Source: a virus
Strand: one strand, 5' to 3'
Length of the DNA: 52,545 bases
IMG/VR virus record: IMGVR_UViG_3300005825_000043
Span: 1-52,545 of that record
Position 1 is the stretch's first letter. Each line of letters starts with the position of its first letter. Below, piece after piece: positions 21,383-29,590 of the stretch. A model generated the notes under the pieces. The model saw nothing but the letters and a program-made list of their open reading frames with translations, had not been told where the DNA came from and ran no database searches. The translations under genes were made by a program, and so were the position numbers.

Positions 21383-21751
21383 ATGGCTACCTCTGATGCT
21401 GTAAAAATGGCGTCGTTCCCTGCCAATGCCGACTTGTCGGCTAGTCAGTACTGCTTCGTTTCTGTGAATTCTTCCGGGAAAGTCGCTGTCACTGGTGATG
21501 GCTTGTCGGCTGACGGCATTCTTCAAAATGACCCGGCTGCGGCAGACCGCGAGGCTGCTGTTGCCATCGGTGGTCGTTCCAAGGTGAAACTTGGCGGGAC
21601 CGTTGCTGCTGGCGATGACGTCGGCTCTGACTCCACGGGTCGCGCTGTTACTGCGGCCACTGGCGACGTCATTCTTGGCAAGTGTGTCGAGGGTGGTGCC
21701 GTCAACAACATCGGTTCCATCATCTTCCAGCCGCGCGGCGACGCAGCGTAA
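21383..21751 (+). CDS. Capsid decoration/cement protein (DUF2190-like), 122 aa
   Basis: Good ribosome site (AAGGGATAATCGAA). Small, beta-rich, hydrophobic protein of the DUF2190 type: ADLSASQYCFVSVNSSGKVA, ADGILQNDPAA, AVAIGGRSKVKLGGTVAAGD. Placed directly before the major capsid protein, as cement proteins commonly are; they stabilise the expanded capsid. Confidence 0.75.
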   Translation: MATSDAVKMASFPANADLSASQYCFVSVNSSGKVAVTGDGLSADGILQNDPAAADREAAVAIGGRSKVKLGGTVAAGDDVGSDSTGRAVTAATGDVILGKCVEGGAVNNIGSIIFQPRGDAA

Positions 21752-21813
21752 GGCTATTCACGTGATCTAGTCGCCCCTTGGCACTTAGGTCTTCCTTCAT
21801 AAGGAAAAAGGAA

Positions 21814-22812
21814 ATGCTTCCGACTCCCTCTGATGTCCATGTCAACACTCCGTTGACTCGGATTTCCGTCGGGTTCCTGCAAAGCGCGAGCAACTTCGTA
21901 GCTGGCAGGGTATTCCCGATTGTTCCGGTGCTGAAACAGTCCGATCGCTACTACACGTATGATCGTGGCTACTTCAACCGGGACGAAATGCAGCTCCGTG
22001 CCCCTGCAACTGAGTCTGCAGGGACCGGTTATTCGGTCGACAACACGCCGACCTACTACTGCCCGGTTCGCGCCCTCCATCATGATATTCCTGATGAAGT
22101 ACGCGGAAACGCAGACGTCGCCGTCAATTCCGACATGGACGCCACGAACCTTCTCACCCACAAGGGCCTCATTAATCGTGAAGTCAACTGGGTTGCGAAG
22201 TATTTCGCTGGTGGTATCTGGACGAACGACTATGATGGTTCTGCGGCTCCGGCCACTGGCGAATATTTGCATTGGAGCGATGCGAATTCGACTCCTATCG
22301 AAGATATTCGTGCTGCTGGCACCACCGTTCAGGAGTCCACGGGTTATCGACCGAACAAACTCGTGATCGGTCGTCGTGTCTTTGATGCGCTCGTTGATCA
22401 TCCTGATCTGGTCGATCGTGTCAAGTATTCGGGCGGCGTCGGCAACAACACCCCGGCAATGGTCAACATGCGAGCCATGGCTGAGTTGTTCGAAGTCGAT
22501 CAGGTTCTCGTGTCGGGAGCCATCCAGAACACTGCCCTTGAGGGTGCGACGAATTCTCATTCGTTCATCGGTGGCAAGAAGGCACTGCTCGTCTATGCAG
22601 CTCCTTCTCCAGGTCTGCTTGTTCCGTCCGGTGGTTACACGTTCGCGTGGACCGGTCGTGTCGGTGCATCGGCTGACTCGGAAGGCTTCGTGATGTCGAA
22701 ATTCCGTCGCGCTGCTGAATACAAGGCGGACCGTGTTGAAATCGAAAGTGCATACGATCAGAAGTTGATTTCTGCTGATCTCGGCGCTTTCTGGGACAGC
22801 ATCGTCCTCTAA
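21814..22812 (+). CDS. Major capsid protein, 332 aa
   Basis: ATG 21814 chosen because AAGGAAAAAGGAA precedes it; a TTG at 21778 lacks a ribosome site. N terminus MLPTPSDVHVNTPLTRISVG, then a YYTYDRGYFNRDEM segment, VIGRRVFDALVDHPDLVDRV in the middle, and FAWTGRVGASADSEGFVMSK near the end: the usual pattern of HK97-fold capsid proteins of this type (gpE/P22-coat-like region 'R...AL..HP...ri'). Followed at once by a strong terminator. Confidence 0.85.
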   Translation: MLPTPSDVHVNTPLTRISVGFLQSASNFVAGRVFPIVPVLKQSDRYYTYDRGYFNRDEMQLRAPATESAGTGYSVDNTPTYYCPVRALHHDIPDEVRGNADVAVNSDMDATNLLTHKGLINREVNWVAKYFAGGIWTNDYDGSAAPATGEYLHWSDANSTPIEDIRAAGTTVQESTGYRPNKLVIGRRVFDALVDHPDLVDRVKYSGGVGNNTPAMVNMRAMAELFEVDQVLVSGAIQNTALEGATNSHSFIGGKKALLVYAAPSPGLLVPSGGYTFAWTGRVGASADSEGFVMSKFRRAAEYKADRVEIESAYDQKLISADLGAFWDSIVL

Positions 22813-22831
22813 AGAGCTTTCCGCCCAAACT

Positions 22832-22859
22832 GGACCGCCTTAACTGGCGGTCCTTTTTT
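22832..22859 (+). terminator. Intrinsic terminator after the major capsid gene
   Basis: GGACCGCC-TTAACT-GGCGGTCC followed by six T. It is the only classical hairpin-plus-U-tract seen in the late operon. It would let the capsid genes be expressed above the tail genes and is a natural target for the NusG-like protein. Confidence 0.9.
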
Positions 22860-22873
22860 ACAGGAGACATAAT

Positions 22874-23071
22874 GTGGCAGAATATGAATACATATTGCAG
22901 TTTTTCGCCTATGGTCATTTGCCTGCACACTTGCAGGCAATAAGCATGCCATTCCATGACCATGCGCAAAGAATTGTGGATACTATTCCTAGAAACCCTG
23001 AACGGACTGTGGCTCTTAGGAAGCTATTAGAGGCCAAAGACGCGGCTGTTCGTGCCGTGGTTGCGAAATAG
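22874..23071 (+). CDS. Acb2/Tad1-hairpin-like small protein, 65 aa (possible cyclic-nucleotide sponge)
   Basis: GTG start behind ACAGGAGACATAAT. The C-terminal half, DTIPRNPERTVALRKLLEAK then DAAVRA, is the signature of a widespread phage small-protein group (LP..xERTxALRKLxEAxDxAVRA), which I associate with the Acb2/Tad1 hairpin domain. Acb2 sequesters cyclic di- and trinucleotides and blocks CBASS-type defence. Characterised acb2 genes often sit among head genes, as here. The key ligand residues cannot be confirmed by eye, so the function is a hypothesis; the family match is good. Confidence 0.6.
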   Translation: MAEYEYILQFFAYGHLPAHLQAISMPFHDHAQRIVDTIPRNPERTVALRKLLEAKDAAVRAVVAK

Positions 23072-23083
23072 AGGAACACTGAT

Positions 23084-23560
23084 ATGGCTAAAAAAGTAGT
23101 GTGGTTGCCAAAGTTCGATCCGGATGCTGCTTTCGTGTTTCGCAGGCGGATCAAATTCGCTGGAAAAATGCATGAGGCCAATGAGCCTGTAAACAAGGAC
23201 GAGATCAACAAGCGTCGGCTCCGTCAGTTGTACGAGATGCGGGCAATCACGCTTGATGTCGGTGTACCTTCTGGATGGGGCGCGGAGACGCCCGTGGAGA
23301 CGCCGCCTACTCCCGCCGCCCCTACCATAGCGGCCACTCCTGCAGCGCCTACGGGGACCCCCTCCCCTCTGCGGGACGCCACCACTCCGCAGTACGGGCT
23401 GGAGATCAAAAAGGGTGGGTGGTTCAAGGTCCTCAAGGACGACGTGTCGCTCACTGACAAGTCTTTGAGAGAGGATGAAGCTCGTGAGTTGCTGATGGCA
23501 GAATTGCCTGCAGACAGTGAGGACCTCAAGGAACTTTTGGCTCAGATTTCGGATGATTAA
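23084..23560 (+). CDS. Hypothetical head-associated protein, 158 aa
   Basis: Three parts: a basic N-terminal domain (VWLPKFDPDAAFVFRRRIKF, NKRRLRQLYEMRAITLD), a Pro/Ala/Thr-rich linker (residues about 65-95), and a short C-terminal domain (IKKGGWFKVLKDDVSLTDKS then LREDEARELLMAEL) that resembles the structural SAP/linker modules of phage neck proteins. No firm family. Confidence 0.6.
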   Translation: MAKKVVWLPKFDPDAAFVFRRRIKFAGKMHEANEPVNKDEINKRRLRQLYEMRAITLDVGVPSGWGAETPVETPPTPAAPTIAATPAAPTGTPSPLRDATTPQYGLEIKKGGWFKVLKDDVSLTDKSLREDEARELLMAELPADSEDLKELLAQISDD

Positions 23561-24329
23561 TTTCGTCAAATTAAGTGAGCCTTGGTGGAACGACAAGCCC
23601 GTCATCATCGTTGGTGGCGGGAATTCTCTTGAGGGGTTTGATTTCGAGCGTCTACGTGGTTTGGGCCATGTATTGGCTGTCAAAGGTAGGATGTTTGATA
23701 TCCCTTGGGCTGATGCAGGTTTCGGACTAGATGTCCCTAGATTTAGAGAATGGTCTGACGCTCTGGGTCGTTTAGAATACCCGGTTTATTGGGCTGTCCC
23801 AGATGTTCCTAAACCGACTTGGGTGCACCCGCCGCCAGCAAACGTACATTTAATAAGGCGATCGAGAAGTGATGTCTTATCCGAAGATACAGGTGCCATA
23901 TCTAATGGGGGAACTTCTGGTTTTGGTGCTATTAATCTTGCTTTTCTTAAGCGTGCGAGACATATAGTTCTATTCGGGTTTGACTATCAGCCCATAAATG
24001 GGCAATGGCATTCCAATAGGGAGCCATATAAATCAGGCAGAGTTCAGAATGTTATAAGATGGCGAGAGTGGGCTTCGAGGTATTCAATTGCTGCTGCAAG
24101 GCTTAAAGAAGCTGGTGTGGAAGTAATAAATGCCTCGCCCAATAGCATTCTGAAAGAGTTCACAAGGACAACTATAGATGACGCCGTTTCAGATCTACAT
24201 AGGTTTCGATCCGAGGGAGGCAGACGCCTTTGCCGTAGCCCGTACCTCGATCCGCCGATTTCTTACCCTTCCAATCTCGATCCGGGGGCTAGTATTAAGA
24301 GAGCTGATAGAGCAAGGCGTATACGATAG
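23553..24329 (+). CDS. DUF115/MptE-like glycan-related protein, 258 aa
   Basis: ATG 23553 overlaps the previous gene by 8 bp. KPVIIVGGGNSLEGFDFERL then RGLGHVLAVKG is the nucleotide-sugar/pterin-type Rossmann entry motif seen in DUF115 proteins, and RHIVLFGFDYQ with a later R-W-R-EWASRY segment fits the same group. DUF115 members are found in glycosylation clusters (motility-associated or capsule). It is the first gene of the five-gene cassette 23553-26937. Its last 50 codons overlap the next gene in another frame, which is unusual. Confidence 0.65.
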   Translation: MINFVKLSEPWWNDKPVIIVGGGNSLEGFDFERLRGLGHVLAVKGRMFDIPWADAGFGLDVPRFREWSDALGRLEYPVYWAVPDVPKPTWVHPPPANVHLIRRSRSDVLSEDTGAISNGGTSGFGAINLAFLKRARHIVLFGFDYQPINGQWHSNREPYKSGRVQNVIRWREWASRYSIAAARLKEAGVEVINASPNSILKEFTRTTIDDAVSDLHRFRSEGGRRLCRSPYLDPPISYPSNLDPGASIKRADRARRIR

Positions 24330-24888
24330 GCCACACGAAATTAGAGATGGCAAATTGTGGGATGTCATTTCAGATGCTCCTTGTTCCACTGAGTTCTCTA
24401 TTTCCAGATTTTTGGTCCCTTACCTTGCTAAAGAAGGATGGGCATTATTTCTTGATGCCGACATGATGGCGCTTAATAATTTCTGCCGCCTCATGGACTT
24501 AGTGGACGATACTAAAGCAGTTATGGTCGTTAAGCATAATCACCTTCCTAAGAACAAAACTAAGATGGATGGTCAGATACAAACCGTTTATTTCAGGAAG
24601 AACTGGTCATCGTTTATAATGTTTAATGCCTCGCATCCAAAATGTAAAGCATTAACACCAGAGGTAGTAAATACTGCTACTGGTTTATTCCTGCATCAGT
24701 TTCAGTGGCTGGATGACGATGATATTGGAGAGCTGAACGTTGAGTGGAATTGGCTCGTAGGTCATTCTGATCCGTCAGTGTCTCCCAAGTGCGTACATTT
24801 CACTGATGGTATACCTTCTATGGCAGGATACGAAAAGGGTGTTTATTCGCACATCTGGCGTAAGATGCTAGAAGAGTGGGCGATATGA
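24178..24888 (+). CDS. GT-A type glycosyltransferase, 236 aa
   Basis: QIYIGFDPREADAFAVARTS then IRRF is the N-terminal motif of a phage/bacterial GT-A (GT8-like) group; WALFLDADMMALNNF carries the DxD motif that binds Mn-nucleotide-sugar; the C terminus has VHFTDGIP. It transfers a sugar from a nucleotide donor; the acceptor is unknown, with virion proteins likely given the late operon. ATG 24178 has AAGGAC nine bases upstream despite lying inside the preceding frame. Confidence 0.8.
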   Translation: MTPFQIYIGFDPREADAFAVARTSIRRFLTLPISIRGLVLRELIEQGVYDRPHEIRDGKLWDVISDAPCSTEFSISRFLVPYLAKEGWALFLDADMMALNNFCRLMDLVDDTKAVMVVKHNHLPKNKTKMDGQIQTVYFRKNWSSFIMFNASHPKCKALTPEVVNTATGLFLHQFQWLDDDDIGELNVEWNWLVGHSDPSVSPKCVHFTDGIPSMAGYEKGVYSHIWRKMLEEWAI

Positions 24889-25538
24889 TTACTATAGCGT
24901 GCGTCCGGACTGGTAACAAATATGGACCCGAGTATGTTGAACGCCTACGAAATATGGTGAGAAGGCACTACCCATTCGAGCATGAGATCATTTGTTTAAC
25001 TGATCAACCGGAAGAATTCGAAGGAGTGAAGAACGTTCCTGCGAAGGGTTTAGGTGGATGGTGGGCCAAAATGGGCTTGTTTCATCCCGGCATTCGTGGG
25101 GACAATTATACCATATATTTCGATCTTGATACTGTGATATGCGACGATATAACGCCCCTGATCAGGATTGAGGAACCATTCGGTATTTGTGCTAATTTCA
25201 CTAGGTTATCTGGTCACCCCACTTGGCCATGTAACTATGGCTCATGTGTGATGACGTTTGAGGCTGGTTGGGGATATGGTATCTGGAGTGATTTTATCAG
25301 CAACAGAAATGTATGGACAAAGGGTGCTGGTAAATATGGGGATCAATGGGTTATCGAGAGGTTAGCGCCGAAAGCGAGGATACTTCAAGACGCCTGCCCT
25401 CATGGCTTCTTTCTAGGACGAAGGGAAATATCTAATCACCCCGATACCAAGCCAGACGCAGCAGCAGTAGTTATATTTGCTGGCAATACTAAGCCCAGCA
25501 ATTGCAGCGTGAAATGGATAAAGGATGAATGGCGGTGA
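24885..25538 (+). CDS. GT-A type glycosyltransferase, 217 aa
   Basis: ITIACVRTGNKYGPEYVERL, then YTIYFDLDTVICDDITPLI with a DxD motif (DLDT) and GDQWVIERLAP near the C terminus, as in glycosyltransferases acting on phage or capsular glycans. Start ATG 24885 overlaps the stop of the previous gene (ATGA); a GTG nine bases earlier is less likely. Part of the same cassette. Confidence 0.75.
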   Translation: MITIACVRTGNKYGPEYVERLRNMVRRHYPFEHEIICLTDQPEEFEGVKNVPAKGLGGWWAKMGLFHPGIRGDNYTIYFDLDTVICDDITPLIRIEEPFGICANFTRLSGHPTWPCNYGSCVMTFEAGWGYGIWSDFISNRNVWTKGAGKYGDQWVIERLAPKARILQDACPHGFFLGRREISNHPDTKPDAAAVVIFAGNTKPSNCSVKWIKDEWR

Positions 25539-26122
25539 CAGTAATTAATGGAAGACAAGTGTCTAAAACAGTTGATGGTATAAGAGAAGACCACGTAAGA
25601 AGGTATAAGTTCGCGGCTAATCTTCTTAAAGGAAAAACTGTCATAGATGCTGCTTCTGGTGTGGGTTATGGCTCTAGTATATTGTCTGATGCAGGCTGTG
25701 TTGTGCATTCTTATGAAGTAGATGAATATTCTATGCTCCTTCATAGAAGGCACTACGGCAGATCCACCACTGTGTATCATCACGCTAATTTGAATTTTGT
25801 TGAATTCATTAAAGCTGATGCTGCAGTATCCTTTGAAACTATAGAGCATCTGTGCGATCCTAAGATATTTCTTAGCAAACTAAGCAAATCCTGCTCTATT
25901 CTCATAGGTTCAGTTCCAAATCAAGATGTCATCCCATTTAATCCAGTCCGCCACAAGTATCATTTCAAACATTACACTATTGAAGAAATAACAAATTTGT
26001 TGAAGCAGTCGGGGTGGACAATATATGAAATGTTATATCAGCACGGAAAGTACGGCACAGAGTCTAAATTAGATAATAACAGGAATGGTGGAAGTACGAT
26101 AGTGTTTAGGGCGCGCTCATGA
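25529..26122 (+). CDS. SAM-dependent methyltransferase (class I), 197 aa
   Basis: Motif I at residues about 36-50 (GKTVIDAASGVGYGSSILSD) and the post-motif VSFETIEHLCDPKIFLSKL identify a Rossmann-fold methyltransferase of the UbiE/Methyltransf_11 type. In the glycosylation cassette the likely substrate is a sugar or a virion glycan, not DNA; no DNA-methylase DPPY-type motif is present. Overlaps the gene before it by 10 bp. Confidence 0.8.
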   Translation: MAVTVINGRQVSKTVDGIREDHVRRYKFAANLLKGKTVIDAASGVGYGSSILSDAGCVVHSYEVDEYSMLLHRRHYGRSTTVYHHANLNFVEFIKADAAVSFETIEHLCDPKIFLSKLSKSCSILIGSVPNQDVIPFNPVRHKYHFKHYTIEEITNLLKQSGWTIYEMLYQHGKYGTESKLDNNRNGGSTIVFRARS

Positions 26123-26937
26123 AAGTTGGTCTGTTTTATCCTCCATATAATGACGGCAATGCTAGTGTAATAAGAGCTTTTCATTCGGGTATTCCTAATT
26201 CGTCATTGTCCGATGACACTAGATACCGTAAATGCGACGTATTAGTGATCTTTGGTTTAGTTAAATATTCATTCAAGAAAAGTTTCGCCAAGGGCGAATT
26301 AATGAACAGTCACGATGGCCCTGTGATAGTGGTTGAGCGTGGGTTCATCAAACGAGACAAATACTGGTCCATCGGATTTGGTGGTATAAATGGGCGAGCC
26401 AATTTTGTAAATGCGAATTCGCTCTCTGATCGATGGAACAAATTAGGAGTTGAACTTAAGCCGTGGAGGGATCCCAGAGGGGGTGTCGTCCTGGTTTCCG
26501 GACAGGTCCCATGGGATACGTCAGTCCAGCATATGGACCATCTAGGATGGTGTCGAGAAACTGTTAATACGGTGCGCCAGATGGGCATGGAGCCTATATT
26601 GAGGCCGCATCCGTTAGCCGTCAAACGTAATGTTGACTATGACGTTGACTGTGAAGTATCGAATAAGACACTAGAGGAAGATCTAACACGATCCGATCAC
26701 GTAGTTACGTGGTGTTCAAATTCTGGTGTTGATGCGGTGTTAGAAGGTGTTCCGACGATCGCAATGGATAAAATGTCGATGGTCTGGCCGGTCACTGGTA
26801 AGACTCTGCTTGACTTGGTTGACCCCTTTACACCTGATCGCCAACAATGGGCAAACAATATCGCGTATGCGCAATGGTCTTTAGATGAAATGCGCTCCGG
26901 TGAAGCCTGGCAACATATCTCAAGAGGTATAACATGA
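26119..26937 (+). CDS. Putative GT-B-like glycosyltransferase, 272 aa
   Basis: The C-terminal half has the donor-domain pattern of capsule/CDP-glycerol-type GT-B enzymes: MEPILRPHPLAVKRN (HP motif), then LEEDLTRSDHVVTWCSNSGV then DAVLEGVPTIAMD. The N-terminal half begins VGLFYPPYNDGNASVIRAFH. ATGA overlaps on both sides. Last gene of the cassette. Family assignment by motif; the sugar and acceptor are unknown. Confidence 0.65.
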   Translation: MKVGLFYPPYNDGNASVIRAFHSGIPNSSLSDDTRYRKCDVLVIFGLVKYSFKKSFAKGELMNSHDGPVIVVERGFIKRDKYWSIGFGGINGRANFVNANSLSDRWNKLGVELKPWRDPRGGVVLVSGQVPWDTSVQHMDHLGWCRETVNTVRQMGMEPILRPHPLAVKRNVDYDVDCEVSNKTLEEDLTRSDHVVTWCSNSGVDAVLEGVPTIAMDKMSMVWPVTGKTLLDLVDPFTPDRQQWANNIAYAQWSLDEMRSGEAWQHISRGIT

Positions 26938-27389
26938 CTTGGTCTTATGATACTTGCCTGTATGCTTCAAAAGATGTAGTCCGCCTTTACATCGGCGATA
27001 CAAACTCCAGTTCGCAGTTGTTCTCTAATGAAGAGATAGAAGCTCTTCTGACAGTGAATAGCAATGATGTGTTCGAGACGGCGGCTCAATTGGCCGACAG
27101 TTTATCTGGTAAGTATGCCCGCTCGCAGTCGCTGGCCATTGATGGCTTTAAGATCGATTATTCTGATCGCGCTTCTTTTTATTCGAATTTGGCCACGAGG
27201 CTAAGAAGGTCTGGAAAGACGGCTTCAGGTCAATTTGGTGCGCCTTTCGTGTCTGGTGTATCGGAGTCCGAAATGGACGCCGTCCGCGACAACGATGACC
27301 GGGTTCCAAATAGGCTCAGAATAGGCCAATTCGATCATCCTGGAACCGAAGTAATCGAAGAAGACTCTAATGACGAGGCTGAGCTTTAA
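26934..27389 (+). CDS. Head-tail connector (adaptor) protein, 151 aa
   Basis: Helical N-terminal part (DVVRLYIGDTNSSSQLFSNE then EIEALLTVN) and AAQLADSLSGKYARSQSLAI then DGFKIDYSDRASFYSNLATR, typical of HK97 gp6/gp15-like adaptors: the phrase 'LADSLSxKYARSxSLxIDGfkiDYSDRA' is common to this family. It begins the neck module just after the glycan cassette. It joins portal to stopper. Confidence 0.75.
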   Translation: MTWSYDTCLYASKDVVRLYIGDTNSSSQLFSNEEIEALLTVNSNDVFETAAQLADSLSGKYARSQSLAIDGFKIDYSDRASFYSNLATRLRRSGKTASGQFGAPFVSGVSESEMDAVRDNDDRVPNRLRIGQFDHPGTEVIEEDSNDEAEL

Positions 27390-27778
27390 TGTCACACGCC
27401 TCTGAAATAAACGCTAGTGTCCTCGACGCCTTGACCGAGTATGGTCGTAGCGTAATACTCACTCAAGTAGTGGAGGGAACCTATAATGCTGCTACTGGCT
27501 TATATTCTGGCGGTTCTACTAACGACTTAACTGTTAAGGCTTTACTCCTTTCTTATCGGGATAGGGACGTCGACGGTTCGAAAATAATGGCAGACGATCG
27601 TCGCTGTATTTTGGCGGCGTCTGGTATGACTGTCATTCCCAAAACTGGAGATCTTATTACCCCGTCTGGCGATACGGACGATCCTTCTTCTGGCACTTAT
27701 TCGGTTATTCGCGTGAAAACGTATGAAGTTCAGGGCACACCTTTTGCGTATGTACTGCAAATAAGGAATGTAGGCTGA
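27389..27778 (+). CDS. Head closure (stopper) protein, 129 aa
   Basis: TAATG coupling. Beta-barrel composition: YGRSVILTQVVEGTYNAATG, LLLSYRDRDVDGSKIMADDR and YSVIRVKTYEVQGTPFAYVL. Size, order and the mid-protein 'D(G)xxI..dD' pattern match SPP1 gp16/HK97 gp7-like closure proteins. Confidence 0.65.
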   Translation: MSHASEINASVLDALTEYGRSVILTQVVEGTYNAATGLYSGGSTNDLTVKALLLSYRDRDVDGSKIMADDRRCILAASGMTVIPKTGDLITPSGDTDDPSSGTYSVIRVKTYEVQGTPFAYVLQIRNVG

Positions 27779-28212
27779 TGCCCGCTACTCCAGACACCTT
27801 TGAGCAAGACATATCAAGGTTCATTAGAAAGGCTAAGGATAATACTACTTTGTTGCCTCGTCTGGTAGCTCAAGAGGTAAATAGGCGGCTGGTTCACAAC
27901 ACTCCTGTGGTAACTGGTAATTTGGTTGGTTCTTGGTATGCTGCTATAAACGGTCCACCTAGTGGCATCGAAGGGGCGCAATCAGATCCGATCGGTAGCA
28001 TGAATTCGGTGGCAAACACTCTTTCCAAGGGTCAGAGATTGTATGTTGGTAATGTTGCTCCCTACGCAAGACGAGTAGAATATGGCTTCGTAGGTGAGGA
28101 CTCATTGGGTCGATCGTACAATCAACCTGGTAGGCATTTCGTCAGTTCTGTGCTGAACGATGCGCCGAATATAGCTAGACAAACTGCAGCGCGTTTGGTT
28201 GAGAGGCGATAA
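27778..28212 (+). CDS. Neck/tail completion protein (HK97 gp10-like), 144 aa
   Basis: DTFEQDISRFIRKAKDNTTL, EVNRRLVHNTPVVTGNLVGS then WYAAING, and YVGNVAPYARRVEYGF. The motif T-P-V-x-T-G-x-L-x-x-S-W and the later APYAxxxEYG are hallmarks of gp10-type proteins. TGATG coupling to the previous gene. Confidence 0.8.
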   Translation: MPATPDTFEQDISRFIRKAKDNTTLLPRLVAQEVNRRLVHNTPVVTGNLVGSWYAAINGPPSGIEGAQSDPIGSMNSVANTLSKGQRLYVGNVAPYARRVEYGFVGEDSLGRSYNQPGRHFVSSVLNDAPNIARQTAARLVERR

Positions 28213-28626
28213 ATGTCATTGTATAATGATATAAGGGGTGCTCTAGCTGCCCAATTGGCCACGGTAAGTGGCCTCCCTGAAATAGCGCCAGAGGCCGTGC
28301 CTTTCCGCCCGACTGTTGGTACTGCTTTCGTGGATTACGTCTTAGTGCCTTTATCAAGTCGTCCTTCTACCATGGGTACAGACCACTTAATACTGCATGA
28401 AGGCACATTCGAAATGGGGGTAGTATACCCGGTTAACGATGGTATTGGGGCTGCAGAAACGATGGTTGATGCCATCAAAGCTGTATTTACTGCAGATACC
28501 GTGCTGACTTTGAACGCAAACAAGGTCCGTATAAGGTATTCTGAGCGTAGACAGGCGCTCTTAGACTCTACATGGATGAGAATTCCAGTGTCTGTCGGAT
28601 GGTTCTTGTACACGACAACTTACTAA
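28213..28626 (+). CDS. Tail terminator protein, 137 aa
   Basis: DIRGALAAQLATVSGLPEIA, then FEMGVVYPVNDGIGAAETMV then DAIKAVF, and WMRIPVSVGWF: the pattern of DUF4128/lambda gpU-like terminators, which stop tail tube polymerisation and join the tail to the neck. It directly precedes the tail tube gene. Confidence 0.75.
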   Translation: MSLYNDIRGALAAQLATVSGLPEIAPEAVPFRPTVGTAFVDYVLVPLSSRPSTMGTDHLILHEGTFEMGVVYPVNDGIGAAETMVDAIKAVFTADTVLTLNANKVRIRYSERRQALLDSTWMRIPVSVGWFLYTTTY

Positions 28627-28657
28627 TTGTCGGCGCTGAAAATGGAGCGATAACGCT

Positions 28658-29581
28658 ATGACTACTCAAAATACTGCACAGGGTGCCCGCAGCCAGCTTC
28701 TGTACAAGAAGCAGTCGGTTCTTGGCACTCCCGCCACTGGTAACTTCACTGTGGCTCGTTACAACACTCATTCTCTCAATGTTATCAAGGACAGTATTGA
28801 GAGCGGTGAAATTCGATCGGACCGCGAGGTCGCCGATTTCCGTCATGGCAATCGGTCTGCTTCGGGTAGCATCTTGGTCGAGTTGTGCTACGGAGATCAT
28901 GACGATCTGATTGAAGCTGCTATGTTCCAAGCATTTGGAACTGATAGCGTTCAGATCGGCACCGAACCACAGTATTTGTCCATCGAGGATGGGCAGTTGG
29001 ATATTTCGCAGTATCAGATGTTTCAGGACATCCTCGCAACGTCCATGAAGATCTCTATCGCACCGAACCAGATGGTGACCGCTGAATTTAGCCTCGTTGG
29101 CACTGACGGCGGCACCCCGGCTGGTTCTTCTTCGGGTGGCACTCCTGTTGCTGCTTCTTCGAACAGTCCGTTTGACAGCTTCAATGGTGCTGTTTACGAC
29201 AATGCAGCAGAAACTGGGTCTGAAATCGCGGTTATTTCGGCTCTCGAATTCACCGTCGACAACTCTGTCCAGCCAGCCTTCGTTGTAGGACAGGCTACTC
29301 CTCTTGCGCTCGAATATGGTCGCGGGCGAGTAACCGGGTCCATGACCCTACGATTTGTCGACAGCGTTTGGATCAATCGCTTTTTGGCCGAAGACGAAGT
29401 TCCTCTCGTCGTCAATATCACTGACCCTGATGGGAACATCATGGAGTTCCGGTTCCCCCGGATCAAGGGAACCGGTGCGGACAAGCCCGTCCAAAATGAG
29501 CAGGCTCGTCTTATCACCTTCCCATTTGTGGCGTTGTATGATGCTACGTTGGGAACTGCCCTGCAGATCACTAAAGCATAA
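28658..29581 (+). CDS. Major tail tube protein, 307 aa
   Basis: N terminus AQGARSQLLYKKQSVLGTPA, then SLNVIKDSIESGEIRSDREV then ADFRHGNRSASGSI and EAAMFQAFG: the common signature of phage tail tube proteins of this type. A Gly/Ser linker (SSSGGT...) separates a C-terminal Ig-like part. Large gene with strong coding bias, between terminator and chaperones. Confidence 0.9.
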   Translation: MTTQNTAQGARSQLLYKKQSVLGTPATGNFTVARYNTHSLNVIKDSIESGEIRSDREVADFRHGNRSASGSILVELCYGDHDDLIEAAMFQAFGTDSVQIGTEPQYLSIEDGQLDISQYQMFQDILATSMKISIAPNQMVTAEFSLVGTDGGTPAGSSSGGTPVAASSNSPFDSFNGAVYDNAAETGSEIAVISALEFTVDNSVQPAFVVGQATPLALEYGRGRVTGSMTLRFVDSVWINRFLAEDEVPLVVNITDPDGNIMEFRFPRIKGTGADKPVQNEQARLITFPFVALYDATLGTALQITKA

Positions 29582-29590
29582 AGGTGGAAC

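Noticed and set aside
25529-26122. Methyltransferase as a DNA modification enzyme
   Set aside because: It lacks the DPPY/NPPY or PCQ motifs of DNA methylases and lies in a glycosyltransferase cassette; small-molecule or glycan methylation is more likely.
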